A stretch of 64,000 nt of DNA from Actinosynnema pretiosum (GCF_024171695.1 NZ_JAMTCF010000004.1:248001-312000); one strand, 5' to 3'. Positions 9,308 to 22,654 are shown, counted from the first letter of the stretch. Program-made: numbers and translations. Notes: generated from the letters alone by a model not told the origin.

Positions 9308-10060
9308 ATGGCTCAAACGGTGTCCCCGCACGTGCAGTTGATCGCGAAGACGGAGTTCTTCCCCCCGTCTGACGTCCCGTGGTCGACCGACGCCGAGGGC
9401 GGCGAGGCGCTCGCCGAGTTCGCGGGCCGCGCGTGCTACCAGTCCTGGTCCAAGCCGAACCCGGCCACCGCGACCAACGAGGCCTACCTGCGCCACATCA
9501 TCGAGGTCGGCCACCTGTCCGTCCTGGAGCACGGCTCGGTCAGCTTCTACCTCACCGGCATCTCGCGCTCGCTCACCCACGAGCTGATCCGCCACCGCCA
9601 CTTCTCGTACTCGCAGCTCTCCCAGCGCTACGTGCCCGAGCGCGACGCCGCGATGGTCGAGCCCGAGGTCATCGCGAACGACCCCGAGCTGCACGCCCGC
9701 TTCCTCGCCGCCGCCGAGGCCAGCGTCGCCGCCTACAACGACCTGCTCAAGGGCCTGGAGGAGAAGTTCTCCGACGTGCCCAGCGCGACCCTGCGCCGCA
9801 AGCAGGCCCGCCAGGCCGCCCGCGCCGTGCTGCCCAACGCGACCGAGACCCGCCTCGTGGTGACCGGCAACTACCGCGCCTGGCGCCACTTCATCGCGAT
9901 GCGCGCCACCGAGCACGCCGACGTGGAGATCCGCGCTCTGGCCATCGAGTGCCTGCGCCACCTGCAGAAGGCCGCCCCCGGCGCCTTCGCGGACTTCGCC
10001 ATCACCTCGCTCGCCGACGGCACCGAGGTCGCCTCCAGCCCGCTGGTGGCGGAGGGGTGA
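9308..10060 (+). CDS. thyX: flavin-dependent thymidylate synthase ThyX
   Basis: 250 residues. ThyX methylates dUMP to dTMP using methylene-tetrahydrofolate and FAD/NADPH. The family signature RHR-x7-S is seen as [17 protein letters not shown] near residue 90, and the C-terminal [22 protein letters not shown] block, with the Arg residues that hold FAD and dUMP, is intact. Length is normal. Between dapB and dapA is the same placement as in mycobacteria. The following ACT gene overlaps its stop. Confidence 0.96.
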   Translation: MAQTVSPHVQLIAKTEFFPPSDVPWSTDAEGGEALAEFAGRACYQSWSKPNPATATNEAYLRHIIEVGHLSVLEHGSVSFYLTGISRSLTHELIRHRHFSYSQLSQRYVPERDAAMVEPEVIANDPELHARFLAAAEASVAAYNDLLKGLEEKFSDVPSATLRRKQARQAARAVLPNATETRLVVTGNYRAWRHFIAMRATEHADVEIRALAIECLRHLQKAAPGAFADFAITSLADGTEVASSPLVAEG

Positions 10061-10446
10061 GGCGGCTCGTCGTGGACGTGCGGCCGGGCGACCACAGCGT
10101 CGTCCGGCTGCCCGCCGACGCCCCCGTGCCGCCCGGTCTGCTGGACCTGCCGGGCTTCGTCTCGGTCACCCGCACGCCGGACGAGCTGTCCATCGTCTGC
10201 CCGACCGAGCACGCCCCCGAGTCGGCGGACGCCCAGTCCGGGTGGCGGTTGCTGACCGTGCGCGGGCCGCTGGCGTTCACCCTCACCGGCATCATGGCCG
10301 CCCTGTCCGGGGAGCTGGCCGCCGCCGGTGTGACGTTGTTCGCGCTGTCCACTTTCGACACCGACCACCTGCTGGTCAAAGATGGCGACCTGGGGCGTGC
10401 CACGCGCGCGCTGTCCGCCGCCGGGCACGAAATCACGAATCCGTGA
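10057..10446 (+). CDS. ACT domain-containing protein
   Basis: 129 residues from a GTG that overlaps the thyX stop, with GGAGG directly upstream inside thyX. The C-terminal half ([57 protein letters not shown]) is a single ACT regulatory fold with the typical G-P-L-x-F-x-L-x-G-I start. Proteins of this kind (ACT_7/CASTOR-like) are presumed amino-acid sensors. Being coupled to thyX suggests co-expression only; the ligand is unknown. Confidence 0.8.
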   Translation: MRRLVVDVRPGDHSVVRLPADAPVPPGLLDLPGFVSVTRTPDELSIVCPTEHAPESADAQSGWRLLTVRGPLAFTLTGIMAALSGELAAAGVTLFALSTFDTDHLLVKDGDLGRATRALSAAGHEITNP

Positions 10447-10527
10447 AACCGCGACCGTCCGCCGGTGGTCTGAAGTAGCGTTCGGCCGCCCGGTCGGGTC
10501 AGCGGTGTCACGAGGAGTAGTACCACG

Positions 10528-11991
10528 GTGACTGGTCAGCAGAGCACGCCCCCAGCGCGGCAGCCGCGGGTCATCGCGGGCCGCTACACCCTGCTCGCCG
10601 AGCTCGGCAGGGGCGGCATGGGCGTGGTCTGGCGCGCGCAGGACAACGTGATCGGCCGCCAGGTCGCCATCAAGGAGCTGCACCTCCCGGACGGCATCGC
10701 CCACGAGGAGCGCCGCGTCCTGGAGGAGCGGGTGCTGCGCGAGGCCCGCACGGCGGGCAGGCTCAGCGACCCGGCCATCGTCACGGTGTTCGACGTCGTC
10801 GCCGAGAACGGCATGACCTACATCGTGATGGAGCTGGTCGAGGCCACCACGCTGTCGGCGCTGGTCGCGCAGCACGGCCCGATGCCGCAGGACCGGGTCA
10901 CCTCGATCGCGCTGCAGGCGCTGTCCGCGCTGGAGACCGCCCACCAGGCCGGGATCGTGCACCGGGACGTCAAGCCCGGCAACCTCATGATCACCGCGAA
11001 CGGCCGGGTCAAGCTGGCCGACTTCGGCATCGCCCAGGCCGTGGACGACCCGCGCCTGACCACCAGCGGCAGCCTCATCGGCTCGCCCGCCTACATGGCC
11101 CCCGAGCGCATCCACGGCCACGAGGCCGCGCCCGCCGCCGACCTGTGGTCGCTCGGCGCGACGCTGTGCTTCGCCGTCGAGGGCGTCAACCCGTACGAGC
11201 GCTCCACCACCGCCTCCACCCTGCACGCGATCATGAGCGAGCCGCCCCGCCTGACCAGGGCGCACGGCGCGCTCGGCGCGGTGATCACCGGCCTGCTGAT
11301 GACCGACCCGGCCGCCCGCCTGAGCGGCCAGCAGGCCCGCGCCATGCTGGAGCGCGCCGCCGCCCAGCCCACCCCGCCCGGCGGCGTCCCGCAGCACCCC
11401 GGCGGCACGATGAGCTACACCCAGCACGCGCAGGCGCCGACCCGGCAGGTCAGGCCCCCGGCCAGGCCGTGGCTGCGCAACCTGGCCGTCGGCGGGGCCG
11501 CCGCGGCGGCGCTGCTGGTGTTCACCGGGGGAGTCTTCGCCGGTCGCGCCGCCTTCACCGAGTCCCCGCCCGAGGGCCTCCAGCCGGTGGTCACGTTCGG
11601 CTCCGGCGGCACCCTGCCCGACTTCGGCCTCAGCAGCGGCTACTGCGGCGACAACTTCCTCGGCCCCACGGTCAAGGTCAACAGCGCCAGCTGCGAGGAC
11701 AACCACAGCATCCAGGTGTTCGCCAGCAGCAACCCGTTCGGCAGCGCCGACGACCTGATCTACCCCGGCGAGGCGCAGCTGCACGCCTTCGCCAACGAGT
11801 TCTGCTCGCTCAGCTTCGCCTCCAGCCTGGTCACGGCCACCGACAAGTCCGCGCTGGTCTACGCGCCGGTCGTGCCGACCGCGCCGAACTGGCGCAAGGA
11901 GTACTCGGACACGAAGACCTCCCGCGAGGTCTTCTGCGTGCTCTGGAACAAGGACAGCAGCCAGCTCACCGAGAAGCTCGTCGAGCGGTAG
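10528..11991 (+). CDS. membrane-anchored serine/threonine protein kinase
   Basis: 487 residues. The Hanks-type kinase domain is complete: glycine loop LGRGGMGVVW (residues 26-35), Lys49 in VAIKEL, HRDVKPGNLM catalytic loop, ADFGIAQ and the activation segment GSPAYMAPE. A Pro-rich linker leads to one membrane helix at about residues 312-335, and then about 150 extracellular residues with four or more Cys (YCGDNF, ASCEDN, EFCSLSF, EVFCVLW). There are no PASTA repeats, so it is not PknB; the outer part resembles the septum-formation-type domain of some actinobacterial kinases. The GTG start follows GAGGAG at 10512-10517. The substrate is not deducible. Confidence 0.9.
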   Translation: MTGQQSTPPARQPRVIAGRYTLLAELGRGGMGVVWRAQDNVIGRQVAIKELHLPDGIAHEERRVLEERVLREARTAGRLSDPAIVTVFDVVAENGMTYIVMELVEATTLSALVAQHGPMPQDRVTSIALQALSALETAHQAGIVHRDVKPGNLMITANGRVKLADFGIAQAVDDPRLTTSGSLIGSPAYMAPERIHGHEAAPAADLWSLGATLCFAVEGVNPYERSTTASTLHAIMSEPPRLTRAHGALGAVITGLLMTDPAARLSGQQARAMLERAAAQPTPPGGVPQHPGGTMSYTQHAQAPTRQVRPPARPWLRNLAVGGAAAAALLVFTGGVFAGRAAFTESPPEGLQPVVTFGSGGTLPDFGLSSGYCGDNFLGPTVKVNSASCEDNHSIQVFASSNPFGSADDLIYPGEAQLHAFANEFCSLSFASSLVTATDKSALVYAPVVPTAPNWRKEYSDTKTSREVFCVLWNKDSSQLTEKLVER

Positions 11992-12048
11992 CCGCGCGAG
12001 CGGACCCCGGTAAGTAGGCGCTGTCAACACGGGTCGGCCCCCGGCGGG

Positions 12049-12054
12049 TAGGTT
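12049..12054 (+). promoter_or_regulatory. -10 element of the TIGR03085 gene (leaderless)
   Basis: TAGGTT lies 7 nt before the ATG at 12062, with no ribosome binding site between them. Confidence 0.45.
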
Positions 12055-12061
12055 GGGCCCC

Positions 12062-12682
12062 ATGGGTCTAGCTCAGGACGAACGCCGACTGCTGGCGGAG
12101 CTGTTCACCGAGGTGGGGCCGGACGCGCCCACGCTGTGCGACCCGTGGCGCGCCAAGGACCTCGCCGCGCACCTGGTGCTGCGCGAGCGCAGGCCGGACG
12201 CCGCGGCGGGCGTGTTCGTCAAGCCGCTCGCGGGGCACAACCAGAAGGTCCAGGACGACTACGCGGCCAAGCCGTGGGCCGAGCTGGTCGACCTGGTCCG
12301 CGAGGGCCCGCCCAAGTGGTCGCCGTTCGCGCTGCTCGACGAGAAGGTCAACGCGCTGGAGTTCTTCGTCCACCACGAGGACGTGCGCCGCGCGCTCGAC
12401 GGCTGGGAGCCGCGCCCCGCCGACGTCGTCCGCGACGCCGACCTGTGGCGGGCCCTGCCGCCCGTCGCGAAGCTCAACCACCGCAAGAGCCCCGTGGGCG
12501 TCGTGCTGCGCCGCACCAGCGGCCAGACGATCACCGCGAAGGCCGGTCCGACGCCGGTCACGATCACCGGCGAGCCCGCCGAGCTGACCCTGCTCTGCTT
12601 CGGCCGGGACGCCGTCCGGGTGACCTACGAGGGCGACCCCTCGGCCGTCGAGGCGGTCCGCTCGCTCAACCGGAGCACGTAG
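12062..12682 (+). CDS. TIGR03085 family metal-binding protein (DinB/mycothiol-dependent enzyme fold)
   Basis: 206 residues. The N-terminus follows the maleylpyruvate isomerase/DinB four-helix pattern: PTLCDPWRAKDLAAHLVLRERRPD supplies the first metal-binding His, and FVHHEDVRRAL supplies the later HH pair. The C-terminal domain (SCP-like strands, TITGEPAELTLLCFGRD) is typical of TIGR03085. Such enzymes often use mycothiol, the low-molecular-weight thiol of actinobacteria; the reaction here is unknown. The ATG at 12062 is favoured over the one at 12053, which would lie inside the putative promoter. Confidence 0.85.
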   Translation: MGLAQDERRLLAELFTEVGPDAPTLCDPWRAKDLAAHLVLRERRPDAAAGVFVKPLAGHNQKVQDDYAAKPWAELVDLVREGPPKWSPFALLDEKVNALEFFVHHEDVRRALDGWEPRPADVVRDADLWRALPPVAKLNHRKSPVGVVLRRTSGQTITAKAGPTPVTITGEPAELTLLCFGRDAVRVTYEGDPSAVEAVRSLNRST

Positions 12683-12707
12683 CGGCTGCTCGCTGAGGGT
12701 GACGCGG

Positions 12708-15292
<2,585 letters not shown>

Positions 15293-15313
15293 GACCGAGG
15301 GGTTCTTCCGCGT

Positions 15314-15348
15314 CGGGCGGGGGTCGGGGTCTCCCCGGCCCCCGCCCG
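15314..15348. terminator. bidirectional terminator between rnj and the acyltransferase gene
   Basis: A 16-bp GC stem (15314-15329 with 15333-15348, one G-T pair) closes a 3-nt TCT loop between convergent genes. It lacks a T-run, as is common in high-GC actinobacteria. Confidence 0.7.
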
Positions 15349-15370
15349 CGCGTTCAGGGGGCGCCGCGGC

Positions 15371-16177
15371 TCAGGACGAGGCGCCGGTCGCGGGCGCGGG
15401 TCGCCACGGGCTGCTGCCGGTGGTCGGCCGGGTCGGGTCCCGGTGCCGCGGCACGTCGGGCTCGTCGGCCCGCAGCGGCGCCAGGCCCGACGTGATCGCC
15501 CGCATGATCCGCTCGTGCGCGCGCCGGGCGTGGCCGGGCGCGCCGTCGGTCAGGTCGGACAGGTCCACCGGCTCCCCGAAGTGCACCCGGTACTCCGGCC
15601 GCCTCCGCACGCCCTGCAGGTACGAGGTCACGTAGGGCAGCAGGTCCGACGCGCGGTCCACGGTCAGCCCGCCCCAGCACACCGCCTCGTGCGCGCCCCA
15701 CTGGCTCACCGGCACCACCGGGATGCCGCCGCTGAGCGCCAGCCGCGCCGCGCCGGTCTTGCCGCGCTCCGGCCACAGGCCGGGGTCCTGGCTGATCCGG
15801 CCCTCCGGGTACAGCGCGACCGGGTCGGCGCCCGCCTTGAGCGCCTCGACCGTGCGGCCGTAGGCGTCGCCGACCGCGGCGGAGGCCCGGTCCACCCGCA
15901 GGTGCCCGGATGCCTTGAGCAGCGCGCCCGCGACGGGGACGTCCAGCAGCCCGCCCGCGATCAGGAACCGGGGCGCGACGCCGATCTTGTGGCAGGCGGC
16001 GACCAGGATGAACGGGTCCAGGTTGCCGATGTGGTTCGAGGCCAGCAGCAGCGGCCTGCCGCGCAGCCGGGCCGGGATGCTCCCGGTCACCCGGAGGCTG
16101 CCGCTCAGGCCGACGAAGGCCCGGTCCATGGCGGTCAGCAGGCGCCACAGCGGCGGAGTGGGCGCAGGTTGAGTCAC
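15371..16177 (-). CDS. 1-acyl-glycerol-3-phosphate acyltransferase-like (PlsC/LPLAT)
   Basis: 268 residues. The acyltransferase H-x4-D motif is [11 protein letters not shown] near residue 52, and the substrate-binding YPEGRIS lies about 80 residues on; [12 protein letters not shown] is a third family block. PlsC-like enzymes add the second acyl chain to lysophosphatidate at the membrane. The Pro/Arg-rich last 35 residues look disordered. The GTG at 16177 ([14 protein letters not shown]) gives the usual length; a longer in-frame start at 16228 would reach into the ftsK promoter region. Confidence 0.85.
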   Translation of the reverse strand: MTQPAPTPPLWRLLTAMDRAFVGLSGSLRVTGSIPARLRGRPLLLASNHIGNLDPFILVAACHKIGVAPRFLIAGGLLDVPVAGALLKASGHLRVDRASAAVGDAYGRTVEALKAGADPVALYPEGRISQDPGLWPERGKTGAARLALSGGIPVVPVSQWGAHEAVCWGGLTVDRASDLLPYVTSYLQGVRRRPEYRVHFGEPVDLSDLTDGAPGHARRAHERIMRAITSGLAPLRADEPDVPRHRDPTRPTTGSSPWRPAPATGASS

Positions 16178-16296
16178 AGCGGGCAGGCTACGGCGTGTCG
16201 AGGTGTGGCCGCACCGCGATCCGGGCAACCATGGTCATCGAGGAAGCACACCTCACGTCCCCCGGCAACTCCTGGGGCACGTGGTGCGCAGGGGGA

Positions 16297-16302
16297 TAAC
16301 GT
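16297..16302 (+). promoter_or_regulatory. -10 element of ftsK (leaderless)
   Basis: TAACGT ends 7 nt before the ftsK ATG at 16310. A GGGGG run upstream is too far away to act as a ribosome site. Confidence 0.45.
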
Positions 16303-16309
16303 AGCGAAC

Positions 16310-18871
16310 ATGGCTGGCCGGACTACTGGGACTTCGCGCAAGGGTTCGACCCGAGGCGGTGGCGGGGCGAAGCCGAGGGCGGCTGGAGGCCGCCCGGCGC
16401 CGCGCAAGCAGGCGGCCAAGCCCGCCGCCCCGCGCAGGCCGCAGGGGCGCAGGGTCGCGCCCAGGAAGAAGAAGGCCCCCACGGTCTTCGGCGCGGCCTG
16501 GCGGGGCATCAGCCGCTCGGTCGGCGGGCTGGTGCGCGGCCCGGAGAGCGGCAACCAGGCCGCGACGCACCGCCGCGACGGGTTCGGCATGGTCCTGATC
16601 TCGCTCGCCGTGATCACCGGCGCGGGCGTGTGGTGGCAGGCGGCCGGGCCGGTCGGCGAGTGGGTGGACTCGTCGGTGCGCAGCACGATCGGCGCGCCCG
16701 CGATGCTCCTGCCGGTGGTGCTGCTCGGCATCGGCATCACCCTCATGCGCACCGACGCCAACCGCGAGGCCAGGCCCCGCTACCTCGGCGGCACCCTGCT
16801 CGTCGCGATCGGCTTCCTCGGCATGTTCCACCTGATCGGGGGGCTGCCTGCGGACTCGGCGGGCCGCCAGGAGGCCGGTGGCGCGCTCGGCTACCTCGCG
16901 GGCGGGTTCCTCGCCCAGGGGCTCACGCCGTGGATCGCGGGCCCCGTGCTCGTGCTGATCTTCGTGCAGGGCCTGCTGCTGCTCACCGACGTCACCATGC
17001 GCGACCTGCCCGCGAAGTTCAGCGGCCGGTTCTCCGCGCGCGAGCCGGAGGGCTTCGACGGGTTCGACGACGGCTACGGCCGCGACGACCACTACGACGA
17101 GCCCTACGACGACGACCCGTACGACGAGCCCGCCCCCAAGCCCGCGCCCACCGCGAAGCTGCGCAAGCCCTCCCGCCGCAAGCAGCCCGCCGCCGAGCTG
17201 GACGCGGCGGCCGAGGGCGCCGACGTCCCGCCGCCGGACGACGAGCCGCCGTTCGAGCCCGTGCCGCCGCCCGCCGCGCAGGCGCCCAAGCCGCGCAAGC
17301 CGAAGGTCGAGCCGAAGGCGAACGCGCCCGCCGAGGGCCTGCCCTCGTCCAGCCTGGCCGCCGTGCGCGCCGTCGAGGGCCCGTACCAGCTGCCGCCGCC
17401 GACCATCCTCAAGGACGGCGACGCGCCGATGGTGCGCAGCAAGGCCAACGACATCATGATCGAGGCCATCACCGGCGTGCTCGACCAGTTCTCCATCGAC
17501 GCGCACGTCACCGGCTTCACCAGGGGCCCGACGGTCACCCGCTACGAGGTCGAGCTCGGCCCCGGCGTGAAGGTCGAGAAGATCACCGCGCTGACCAAGA
17601 ACATCGCCTACGCCGTCGCCACCGACAACGTGCGGCTGCTCGCGCCCATCCCCGGCAAGTCCGCCGTGGGCATCGAGGTGCCCAACAGCGACCGCGAGAT
17701 GGTGCGCCTGGGCGACGTGCTGCGCGCGTCCTCGGCGGTCAACGACGACCACCCGATGGTGGTGGGCCTCGGCAAGGACATCGAGGGCCACTTCGTCACC
17801 GCGAACCTGACGAAGATGCCGCACCTGCTGGTCGCGGGCTCCACCGGCTCCGGCAAGTCCAGCTTCGTCAACTCGATGCTGGTCTCGCTGCTGGCCAGGG
17901 CCACCCCCAGCGAGGTCAGGATGATCCTGATCGACCCGAAGATGGTCGAGCTGACCCCGTACGAGGGCATCCCGCACCTGATCACGCCCATCATCACCCA
18001 GCCGAAGAAGGCCGCCGCCGCGCTGGCCTGGCTGGTGGAGGAGATGGAGCAGCGCTACCAGGACATGCAGGTCAACCGGGTGCGGCACATCGACGACTTC
18101 AACCGCAAGGTGCGCACCGGGCAGATCACCGCGCCGCCCGGCAGCGAGCGCGAGTACCAGCCGTACCCGTACATCATGGCGATCGTCGACGAGCTGGCCG
18201 ACCTGATGATGACCGCGCCGCGCGACGTCGAGGACGCGATCGTCCGGATCACCCAGAAGGCCCGAGCGGCGGGCATCCACCTGGTGCTGGCCACCCAGCG
18301 GCCCTCGGTGGACGTGGTCACCGGCCTGATCAAGACGAACGTGCCGTCGCGGCTCGCGTTCGCGACCTCCTCGCTCACCGACTCGCGGGTCATCCTCGAC
18401 CAGCCCGGCGCCGAGAAGCTGATCGGCATGGGCGACGGGCTGTTCCTGCCGATGGGCGCGGGCAAGCCCCGCCGCATCCAGGGCGCGTTCGTCGGCGACG
18501 AGGAGATCTCGGAGATCGTCGAGTTCACCAAGCGCCAGGCGCAGCCGGAGTACACCGACGGCGTCACCAGCTCGGGCAAGGCGGAGAAGAAGGAGATCGA
18601 CGCCGACATCGGCGACGACCTCGACCTGCTCCTCCAGGCCGCCGAGCTGATCGTGACCTCGCAGTTCGGGTCGACGTCCATGCTCCAGCGCAAGCTGCGG
18701 GTCGGGTTCGCCAAGGCGGGCAGGCTCATGGACCTGCTGGAGACCAGGGGCATCGTCGGCCCGACCGAGGGCTCGAAGGCCCGCGACGTGCTGCTCAAGC
18801 CGGACGAGCTGGCCACCGCCGTGGAGCTGATCAACGGCGGCGGGCCCCCGACCGGGACCGACGAGGGGTGA
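16310..18871 (+). CDS. ftsK: DNA translocase FtsK
   Basis: 853 residues. A basic, Gly/Arg-rich N-terminus is followed by four membrane helices (about residues 90-230), an acidic/Pro linker (230-350), and the motor: Walker [10 protein letters not shown] near residue 508, Walker [22 protein letters not shown] and the KPRRIQG region. The C-terminal gamma winged helix ([26 protein letters not shown]) reads KOPS-like DNA. FtsK pumps chromosomal DNA through the closing septum and activates dimer resolution. Its neighbour argA matches the mycobacterial order. Confidence 0.96.
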   Translation: MAGRTTGTSRKGSTRGGGGAKPRAAGGRPAPRKQAAKPAAPRRPQGRRVAPRKKKAPTVFGAAWRGISRSVGGLVRGPESGNQAATHRRDGFGMVLISLAVITGAGVWWQAAGPVGEWVDSSVRSTIGAPAMLLPVVLLGIGITLMRTDANREARPRYLGGTLLVAIGFLGMFHLIGGLPADSAGRQEAGGALGYLAGGFLAQGLTPWIAGPVLVLIFVQGLLLLTDVTMRDLPAKFSGRFSAREPEGFDGFDDGYGRDDHYDEPYDDDPYDEPAPKPAPTAKLRKPSRRKQPAAELDAAAEGADVPPPDDEPPFEPVPPPAAQAPKPRKPKVEPKANAPAEGLPSSSLAAVRAVEGPYQLPPPTILKDGDAPMVRSKANDIMIEAITGVLDQFSIDAHVTGFTRGPTVTRYEVELGPGVKVEKITALTKNIAYAVATDNVRLLAPIPGKSAVGIEVPNSDREMVRLGDVLRASSAVNDDHPMVVGLGKDIEGHFVTANLTKMPHLLVAGSTGSGKSSFVNSMLVSLLARATPSEVRMILIDPKMVELTPYEGIPHLITPIITQPKKAAAALAWLVEEMEQRYQDMQVNRVRHIDDFNRKVRTGQITAPPGSEREYQPYPYIMAIVDELADLMMTAPRDVEDAIVRITQKARAAGIHLVLATQRPSVDVVTGLIKTNVPSRLAFATSSLTDSRVILDQPGAEKLIGMGDGLFLPMGAGKPRRIQGAFVGDEEISEIVEFTKRQAQPEYTDGVTSSGKAEKKEIDADIGDDLDLLLQAAELIVTSQFGSTSMLQRKLRVGFAKAGRLMDLLETRGIVGPTEGSKARDVLLKPDELATAVELINGGGPPTGTDEG

Positions 18872-18880
18872 GCGGGGCGC

Positions 18881-19336
18881 TCAGCCGATGGTCTCGCGAC
18901 CGCCGACGAGCTTCCCGAACTGGCGCACCGCGAAGTAGTACCCGTCGGCGATGCGCCTGCACGCCCACTTGCCCGAGCACCGGCCGAGCAGGTCGGCGTG
19001 GAACAGCTCGTCGAGGCGGCGCCGGGCGTCCTCGGTGAACCGGCCCTGCCCGGAGTAGTTGCGGTAGCCGAAGTCGTGCCGCTCGCAGGCGGGCTGGAAG
19101 TCGTACCCGAGCGGGTGCTCGGGGGCGAGGGTGCAGCCGTCGGAGTCCCAGACCAGGCCGTCGCCCGGCCGGGCGGCCGAGCGCAGCGCGGTGAAGTCGG
19201 CCAGGCTGCGGCTGAACAGGTAGTCGTCGGTGCGCGCCCTCGGGTCGGCCTGCGCCGTGGCGGTGACCGGGCCCAGCAGCAGGGCGAGGACGGCGAGCAG
19301 CGGGATGAGGACGGCGTGCGTCCGGTTGGTCGGCAC
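18881..19336 (-). CDS. secreted phospholipase A2 (prokaryotic type)
   Basis: 151 residues. A Sec-type signal peptide is seen (TNRTHAVLIPLLAVLALLLGP, then VTATAQA with a likely cleavage after AQA). The mature part carries the bacterial PLA2 active site CERHDFGYRNY, with the His-Asp catalytic dyad, after GLVWDSDGCTLAPE-type calcium-loop sequence, and four Cys that can form two disulfides. It would hydrolyse the sn-2 ester of phospholipids outside the cell. The GTG at 19336, with GGAG 8 nt upstream, puts the signal peptide at the N-terminus; a start at 19402 would bury it. It converges on ftsK with 9 nt between stops. Confidence 0.88.
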   Translation of the reverse strand: MPTNRTHAVLIPLLAVLALLLGPVTATAQADPRARTDDYLFSRSLADFTALRSAARPGDGLVWDSDGCTLAPEHPLGYDFQPACERHDFGYRNYSGQGRFTEDARRRLDELFHADLLGRCSGKWACRRIADGYYFAVRQFGKLVGGRETIG

Positions 19337-19505
19337 GGGTGCGCTCCAGGGGTGAGGCGGATGGGTGCCGCTCACCGTCCTACCCCGCGCCCGGCCCGCC
19401 ACCGGGGAAAGTCACCCGTGCGGCTGGGTGAGCGCTGCTCCGATCGCGCTCGGTGTCCGGGCGGCGCCCCACGGGACACCACCCGGAGCGCCGCACCGGC
19501 CCGCC

Positions 19506-20360
19506 TCAGCGGCGGGTGTCGTCGTCCTCGTCCTCGCCCGCCAGGAACCGGGTGATCTCCGGGTCGTCCGGGACGCCCTCGTCGCCGGGGCGGCGCACCA
19601 GGTTCTCCGCGATCGACACCGGCTCGTCGGCCCACGCCGGGCGGAAGTCGCCGGAGGGCACCAGGCCGTGCCGCTGGGCGAACTCCTCGGCCGCGTCCCG
19701 CACCGACTCGCGCAGCGCGCCCACCACGACGGTCTCCGCCGTGTAGGTCAGCTCGACCAGCAGCTCGCGGATGCGGTCGAGCTGGTCCTCCTGGTTGGCC
19801 GGGCCCTCCAGCGTCGGCCACAGCCTGCGCTCGAACAGCTCGACGAACTGACCGGCGATGGCGTCGGTGGATCGGCGCAGGCCCGCGAAGTGGTCGAGCA
19901 CCTCGTCGCTGGGGATCGCCAGGTCCGCGAGCCGGGTGCCGGACTCCAGCGCCCACCGGCGCACGTGCGGCCAGCCGAACCGCCAGCGCACCAGGCCGAC
20001 CTCGACGGCGCGGCGCAGCAGCGCGGGCCGCAGGTCGCCGAGCGGCATGAGCTTCCCGGCATCGCGCAGCCGGACGCGGACCCAGTCGTCCGGGCCCTCG
20101 GTGTCGCCGAGCCCGAGCACGGAGGCGACCGTCGCGCCACGCGCCCGCGCCGCGACCAGCTCGGCGATGGCGGGCAGCGAGAAGCCGCGCGACTGGAGCC
20201 GCTGCACCAGGGTGAGCCGCTCGATGTGCGTGTCGTCGTAGTGGGCGACGCGCCCCGCCTTGCGCGGGGGGTGCAGCACGCCCTTGGTCTGGTACATCCG
20301 GATGGTGCTGCCGGGCAGGCCGACCCGCACCGCCAGTTCGTCCACGGTCAACTGCTCCAC
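19506..20360 (-). CDS. MerR family transcriptional regulator
   Basis: 284 residues. The first 70 residues are a MerR winged helix: LTVDELAVRVGLPGSTIRMYQTKGVLHPPRKAGRVAHY followed by HIERLTLVQRLQSRGFSLPAIAELVA. The remaining 200 residues are a helical domain with no Cys effector site, and the last 20 are acidic (EDEDDDT). The ligand and target are unknown. The GTG start at 20360 has GAGG about 8 nt upstream. It sits between the phospholipase and argA, all on the minus strand. Confidence 0.88.
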   Translation of the reverse strand: MEQLTVDELAVRVGLPGSTIRMYQTKGVLHPPRKAGRVAHYDDTHIERLTLVQRLQSRGFSLPAIAELVAARARGATVASVLGLGDTEGPDDWVRVRLRDAGKLMPLGDLRPALLRRAVEVGLVRWRFGWPHVRRWALESGTRLADLAIPSDEVLDHFAGLRRSTDAIAGQFVELFERRLWPTLEGPANQEDQLDRIRELLVELTYTAETVVVGALRESVRDAAEEFAQRHGLVPSGDFRPAWADEPVSIAENLVRRPGDEGVPDDPEITRFLAGEDEDDDTRR

Positions 20361-20484
20361 CCGGCCATCCTCAGCGGACGCACTAGTGGAGTCAATGCTG
20401 TTCTAGTTGCAACTCGAACAGTCTTCGGTGGAATCCGGGTGAACCCGGCCGCGCCCGCCCCGACCGGGACGGCGCGCCGGACGG

Positions 20485-20985
20485 TCACAGGTGCACGAGC
20501 ATCCGGGTGTTGCCCAGGGTGTTCGGCTTGACGTACGACAGGTCCAGGAACTCCGCGACGCCCTCGTCGGCCGACCGCATGATCTCCTCGTAGACCTCCG
20601 GCGACACCGGCGTGCCCTCGATCTCCACGAACCCGTGCCTGCCGAAGAACGAGGTCTCGAAGGTGAGCACGAACACCCGCGCCAGCTGCAGCTCGCGCGC
20701 GGTGTCGAGCAGCCTGGCCACCACCCGGTGACCGATGCCGCGCCCCACGGCGGCGGGGGACACCGCGACCGTGCGGATCTCGGCCAGGTCCTCCCACAGC
20801 ACGTGCAGCGCGCCGCAGCCCAGCACCACGCCGCCCTCCTCGGCCACCCAGAACTCCTGGATGTCCTCGAACAGCGTGACCAGCGGCTTGGACAGCAGCA
20901 CCTTGCCCGCGTACTGGTCGATGAGGGCCTTCATCGCGCGCACGTCGCCGGTCCTGGCCCGCCGCACGTTGATCGGGTCGTTCAC
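20485..20985 (-). CDS. argA: amino-acid N-acetyltransferase, Rv2747-like
   Basis: 166 residues of a GNAT enzyme very similar in pattern to M. tuberculosis ArgA (Rv2747), which acetylates glutamate or glutamine as the first step of arginine synthesis. Seen: the N-terminal [46 protein letters not shown], the acetyl-CoA loop GRGIGHRVV, and the end [17 protein letters not shown]. It is a single-domain, short ArgA without the kinase-like part. The GTG at 20985 is chosen because TACTTT lies 8 nt upstream; the neighbourhood (ftsK one side, rimO/pgsA the other) matches mycobacteria. Confidence 0.9.
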   Translation of the reverse strand: MNDPINVRRARTGDVRAMKALIDQYAGKVLLSKPLVTLFEDIQEFWVAEEGGVVLGCGALHVLWEDLAEIRTVAVSPAAVGRGIGHRVVARLLDTARELQLARVFVLTFETSFFGRHGFVEIEGTPVSPEVYEEIMRSADEGVAEFLDLSYVKPNTLGNTRMLVHL

Positions 20986-20993
20986 GGTGCAAG

Positions 20994-20999
20994 AAAGTA
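20994..20999 (-). promoter_or_regulatory. -10 element of argA (leaderless)
   Basis: TACTTT on the minus strand ends 8 nt before the GTG start at 20985. Confidence 0.45.
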
Positions 21000-21231
21000 G
21001 TCCCCCGAACGCCGGGGCGGGCACGCGGTGCTCATCCGCTGGGACGCGCGGCCTGCGGCGCGGACCCGGTGTGGTCGCCGTCGGGCGGTTCGCCTCTTCG
21101 GGTGAGCTGCTGAGCGGTGACGCCGGGGACGCGCCGTCACCGCCCCGGCTCCGCGCGAGGACCCCGGCCGGACGCGGGCGCCGAGCGGGGTTCGCGGGGC
21201 CAGCAGGTCAAGGCGCGCTCCCGAGGGCGGT

Positions 21232-21237
21232 TACCCT
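21232..21237 (+). promoter_or_regulatory. -10 element of rimO (leaderless)
   Basis: TACCCT ends 7 nt before the rimO GTG at 21245, with no ribosome site. Confidence 0.45.
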
Positions 21238-21244
21238 GAGCACC

Positions 21245-22654
21245 GTGCCTTCCCCCACCACGTCCAAGCGCGTCGCCATGCTGACCCTCGGGTGCGCCCG
21301 CAACGAAGTCGACTCCGAGGAGCTAGCCGGCAGGCTGACCGCGGGCGGGTGGGAGCTGGTCGACGACGAGGCCGACGTCGTCGTCGTCAACACCTGCGGC
21401 TTCGTCGAGTCCGCCAAGAAGGACTCGGTGGACACCCTGCTCGCCGCCTCCGACTCCGGCGCGAAGGTCGTCGCGGTCGGCTGCATGGCCGAGCGGTACG
21501 GCGCGGAGCTGGCCGAGAGCCTGCCCGAGGCCAACGCGGTGCTGGGCTTCGACCACTACGGCGACCTGGCCGACCGGCTCGACGACGTGCTCGCGGGCAA
21601 GGCCCTGGAGTCGCACAAGCCGGTCGACCGGCGCACGCTGCTGCCGATCACCCCGGTCAAGCGCCAGGAGAAGGCGCAGGAGGTCCAGGTGCCCGGCCAC
21701 GGCTGGGGCCCGCGCGTGCTGCGCACCCGCCTGGACGACGCCCCGGTCGCCCCGCTGAAGATCGCCTCCGGCTGCGACCGGCGCTGCTCGTTCTGCGCGA
21801 TCCCGTCGTTCCGGGGCGCGTTCGTCTCCCGCCACCCCGACGAGATCGTCGCCGAGGCCATGTGGCTGGCCGAGCAGGGCGTGCGCGAGCTGTTCCTGGT
21901 CAGCGAGAACTCCACCTCCTACGCCAAGGACCTGCCCCGCGAGCTGGGCGCGCTGGAGCAGCTGCTGCCCAGGCTCGCCGCGATCGAGGGCGTGGACCGG
22001 GTGCGGGTGTCCTACCTCCAGCCCGCCGAGACCAAGCCGTCGCTGGTCAAGGCCATCGCGACCACGCCCGGCGTGGCCGACTACTTCGACATGTCCTTCC
22101 AGCACTCCAGCGAGGCCGTGCTGCGCCGGATGCGCCGGTTCGGCTCCACCGAGTCGTTCCTCGCGCTGGTGGGGCAGATCCGCGAGCTCGCCCCCCAGGC
22201 GGGCATCCGCAGCAACTTCATCGTCGGCTTCCCCGGCGAGACCGAGGCCGACGTGGCCGAGCTGGAGCGCTTCCTCACCGAGGCCCGGCTCGACGCGGTC
22301 GGCATCTTCGGCTACTCGGACGAGGACGGCACCGAGGCCGAGGGCCTCGCCGACAAGCACGACGCCGACACCGTCGCCGAGCGGGTGGCCCGGATCTCCG
22401 CGCTGGTCGAGGAGCTGACCGCGCAGCGCGCCGAGGACCGCGTCGGCGAGGAGGTCGTCGTGCTCGTCGAGCACGAGGAGGACGACGAGACCGACTGCAC
22501 CGGTCGCGCCGCCCACCAGGCCCCCGAGGTCGACGGCGAGTGCGTGATCGCCAACGCCGACGGTCTGGCCGTCGGCGACCTGGTCCGCTGCCGGGTTGAC
22601 GCCGCCGAGGGCGTCGACCTGGTCGTCACCGCGATCGAGGTGCTGCCGAGGTGA
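21245..22654 (+). CDS. rimO: ribosomal protein S12 methylthiotransferase
   Basis: 469 residues. RimO is a radical-SAM enzyme that adds a methylthio group to an Asp of ribosomal protein S12. The N-terminal UPF0004 domain holds its three Fe-S cysteines ([25 protein letters not shown]), the radical-SAM cluster is [10 protein letters not shown] near residue 175, and a C-terminal TRAM domain follows ([14 protein letters not shown] onward). DSEELAGRL distinguishes RimO from MiaB. It overlaps pgsA by 4 nt, so rimO-pgsA-cinA is one operon. Confidence 0.94.
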   Translation: MPSPTTSKRVAMLTLGCARNEVDSEELAGRLTAGGWELVDDEADVVVVNTCGFVESAKKDSVDTLLAASDSGAKVVAVGCMAERYGAELAESLPEANAVLGFDHYGDLADRLDDVLAGKALESHKPVDRRTLLPITPVKRQEKAQEVQVPGHGWGPRVLRTRLDDAPVAPLKIASGCDRRCSFCAIPSFRGAFVSRHPDEIVAEAMWLAEQGVRELFLVSENSTSYAKDLPRELGALEQLLPRLAAIEGVDRVRVSYLQPAETKPSLVKAIATTPGVADYFDMSFQHSSEAVLRRMRRFGSTESFLALVGQIRELAPQAGIRSNFIVGFPGETEADVAELERFLTEARLDAVGIFGYSDEDGTEAEGLADKHDADTVAERVARISALVEELTAQRAEDRVGEEVVVLVEHEEDDETDCTGRAAHQAPEVDGECVIANADGLAVGDLVRCRVDAAEGVDLVVTAIEVLPR